From Bradyrhizobium diazoefficiens (GTDB lineage: Bacteria; Pseudomonadota; Alphaproteobacteria; Rhizobiales; Xanthobacteraceae), in assembly GCF_016612535.1 (NCBI RefSeq), contig NZ_JAENXS010000002.1:2046001-2110000 (forward strand): 64,000 bases of DNA. Reading direction: 5' to 3'. Position numbers and translations under genes: made by a program. The notes under the pieces were generated by a model that saw only the letters and a list, made by a program, of their open reading frames with translations, searched no databases and had not been told where the DNA came from. This document shows positions 62,991 to 64,000 of this stretch, in pieces; position 1 is the first letter of the stretch; each line of letters opens with the position of its first letter.

Positions 62991-64000
62991 TTGGTTGACC
63001 GACGACAGTTCATCACGACCGCGCTCGGGCTTTCCGCGGCGGCCTCCGGCGTCCCGGCCGCGGCAGCGGCGACCATGACCTACGACGAGGCCGTAAGGAC
63101 ATCGCGGGGCCCGTTGCGGGCCGCGCCGAGGGATCGTGAACTCGTGCGCTTTGCGACGCTCGCGGCCAACAGCCACAACACCCAGCCGTGGATTTTCTCC
63201 GCCCGTAGCAACGAGATCGCGATTGCGCCCGACTTCACACGGCGCTGTCCGGCCGTCGATCCGGACGATCATCACCTCTTCGTCAGTCTCGGCTGCGCCG
63301 CCGAAAACCTCGTCCTCGCAGCGTCCACCCTGGGCTGGCGCGCCAATCCGGTGGTCGATGGCGATCGGATCGTGATCGCACTGGAGGAAGCCCCGCCGGC
63401 AGCATCGGCGCTGGCGGAAGCGATTCCCGTCAGGCAATGCACCCGGGCAACTTTCGACAGCCGGCCGGTCACGCCCGAGATCCTCCGCCAGCTCGATATC
63501 GCCTGTCGCGAGCCGAACGTGACTGCGATCCTGATGACTGATCGCCGTGCAATCTCGGGGGTCGCCGAGTATGTGATCGAGGGCAATTCGGCGCAAATGC
63601 GCGACAAGGCCTTCATGCGCGAACTCGTGAGCTGGCTGCGTTTCAACGAGGCCGACGCGCTTGCGACCATGGACGGGCTGTTCTCGGCTGCCTCGGGAAA
63701 TCCGACCCTGCCTGCCTGGGTCGCTCGCCCGCTCCTGCGGTTCTTCCTCACCGAAGACGGCGAAAACAGAAAGTATCGCGATGAGCTCGAAAGCTCCGCG
63801 GGCGTCGTCATACTCGCCGCCGACCGTAGCGACACGTCGCACTGGATCGCGGTCGGCCGGGCCTGCCAGCGTTTCGGTTTGCAGGCGACCGCGCTGGGAC
63901 TGAAATATTCCTTCGTCAACCAGCCGGTCGAGGTGGCAACGCTGCGCCGGCAATTCGCGGCCTCGCTCGGACTTGGGCAACGGTGGCCCGACATCGTGAT
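62991..64000 (+). CDS. Tat-exported nitroreductase-like protein (incomplete at right edge)
   Basis: The frame is open from the TTG at 62991 (GGTGGAG upstream) to the window end, at least 336 residues, with no stop. It opens VDRRQFITTALGLSAAASGV, a twin-arginine signal. Then come LVRFATLAANSHNTQPWIFS and a late region HWIAVGRACQRFGLQATALGL, which resemble Acg-type nitroreductases. FMN binding is likely. The C terminus lies beyond the window. Confidence 0.8.
   Translation, partial: MVDRRQFITTALGLSAAASGVPAAAAATMTYDEAVRTSRGPLRAAPRDRELVRFATLAANSHNTQPWIFSARSNEIAIAPDFTRRCPAVDPDDHHLFVSLGCAAENLVLAASTLGWRANPVVDGDRIVIALEEAPPAASALAEAIPVRQCTRATFDSRPVTPEILRQLDIACREPNVTAILMTDRRAISGVAEYVIEGNSAQMRDKAFMRELVSWLRFNEADALATMDGLFSAASGNPTLPAWVARPLLRFFLTEDGENRKYRDELESSAGVVILAADRSDTSHWIAVGRACQRFGLQATALGLKYSFVNQPVEVATLRRQFAASLGLGQRWPDIV

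Noticed and set aside
1..64000. CRISPR arrays.
   Set aside because: No run of regularly spaced identical repeats with unique spacers was seen; the tandem repeat at 17193 has only two units.

Overview
The window looks like the chromosome of a Bradyrhizobium-type alphaproteobacterium (Hyphomicrobiales/Nitrobacteraceae). The evidence is the GC-rich housekeeping genes, the order hdaH-like / xseB / dxs / deoxyribosyltransferase / tlyA / RNA methyltransferase at the right end, the CaiB and acyl-CoA genes, the Omp25-like porin, and repeat families and insertion sequences typical of that group. The assignment rests on remembered protein resemblance; no database was searched.

Layout. 0-4.2 kb: core or accessory metabolic genes (a LigC-type DNA ligase with a small partner, a DUF892 ferritin-like stress protein, a CoA-transferase and a two-domain VOC protein). 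4.2-8.9 kb: a cluster of unrecognised genes (a lipoprotein and a small protein on one strand, a membrane protein and a soluble protein on the other). 9-16 kb: a transposon-rich, decaying stretch. It holds an ISL3 element inside an older inverted-repeat remnant, a broken cyclase-hydrolase gene fused to a GST fragment, and two unlike IS1182-family elements head to head. 16-24.8 kb: small secreted or envelope proteins (HbpS-like, cupin, lipocalin-like, Tat hydrolase, porin), a LuxR-type regulator and a TSUP permease, ending at a second, nearly identical IS1182 copy.

26.8-49.5 kb is a defence/mobile island. It starts with a ParB-methyltransferase module that includes two DUF5681 proteins, a putative PD-(D/E)XK nuclease and an XRE regulator. 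Next is a serine-recombinase module whose recombinase is frameshifted. Then comes a six-gene operon on the minus strand: cytosine-C5 methyltransferase, Vsr endonuclease, MutL/MORC-like ATPase, Z1 helicase-like ATPase, PD-(D/E)XK (DUF4420) and AIPR. This matches the published MZA-type defence architecture with an added Dcm/Vsr pair. Two small genes follow, and then a DUF4297-type nuclease gene cut exactly by an IS66 element (8-bp duplication, reading frame restored across the insertion) and followed by a Rad50/SMC-like ATPase with a CxxC motif. The nuclease-ATPase pair is the best candidate for a little-described system, although it is inactivated here by the IS.

50.1-64 kb returns to ordinary chromosome: tRNA-Gln (UUG), acyl-CoA dehydrogenase, MFS transporter, enoyl-CoA hydratase, 5'-nucleotidase, deacetylase, xseB, dxs, nucleoside 2-deoxyribosyltransferase, tlyA, a RumA-type methyltransferase and an incomplete Tat-exported nitroreductase-like gene that runs off the right edge.
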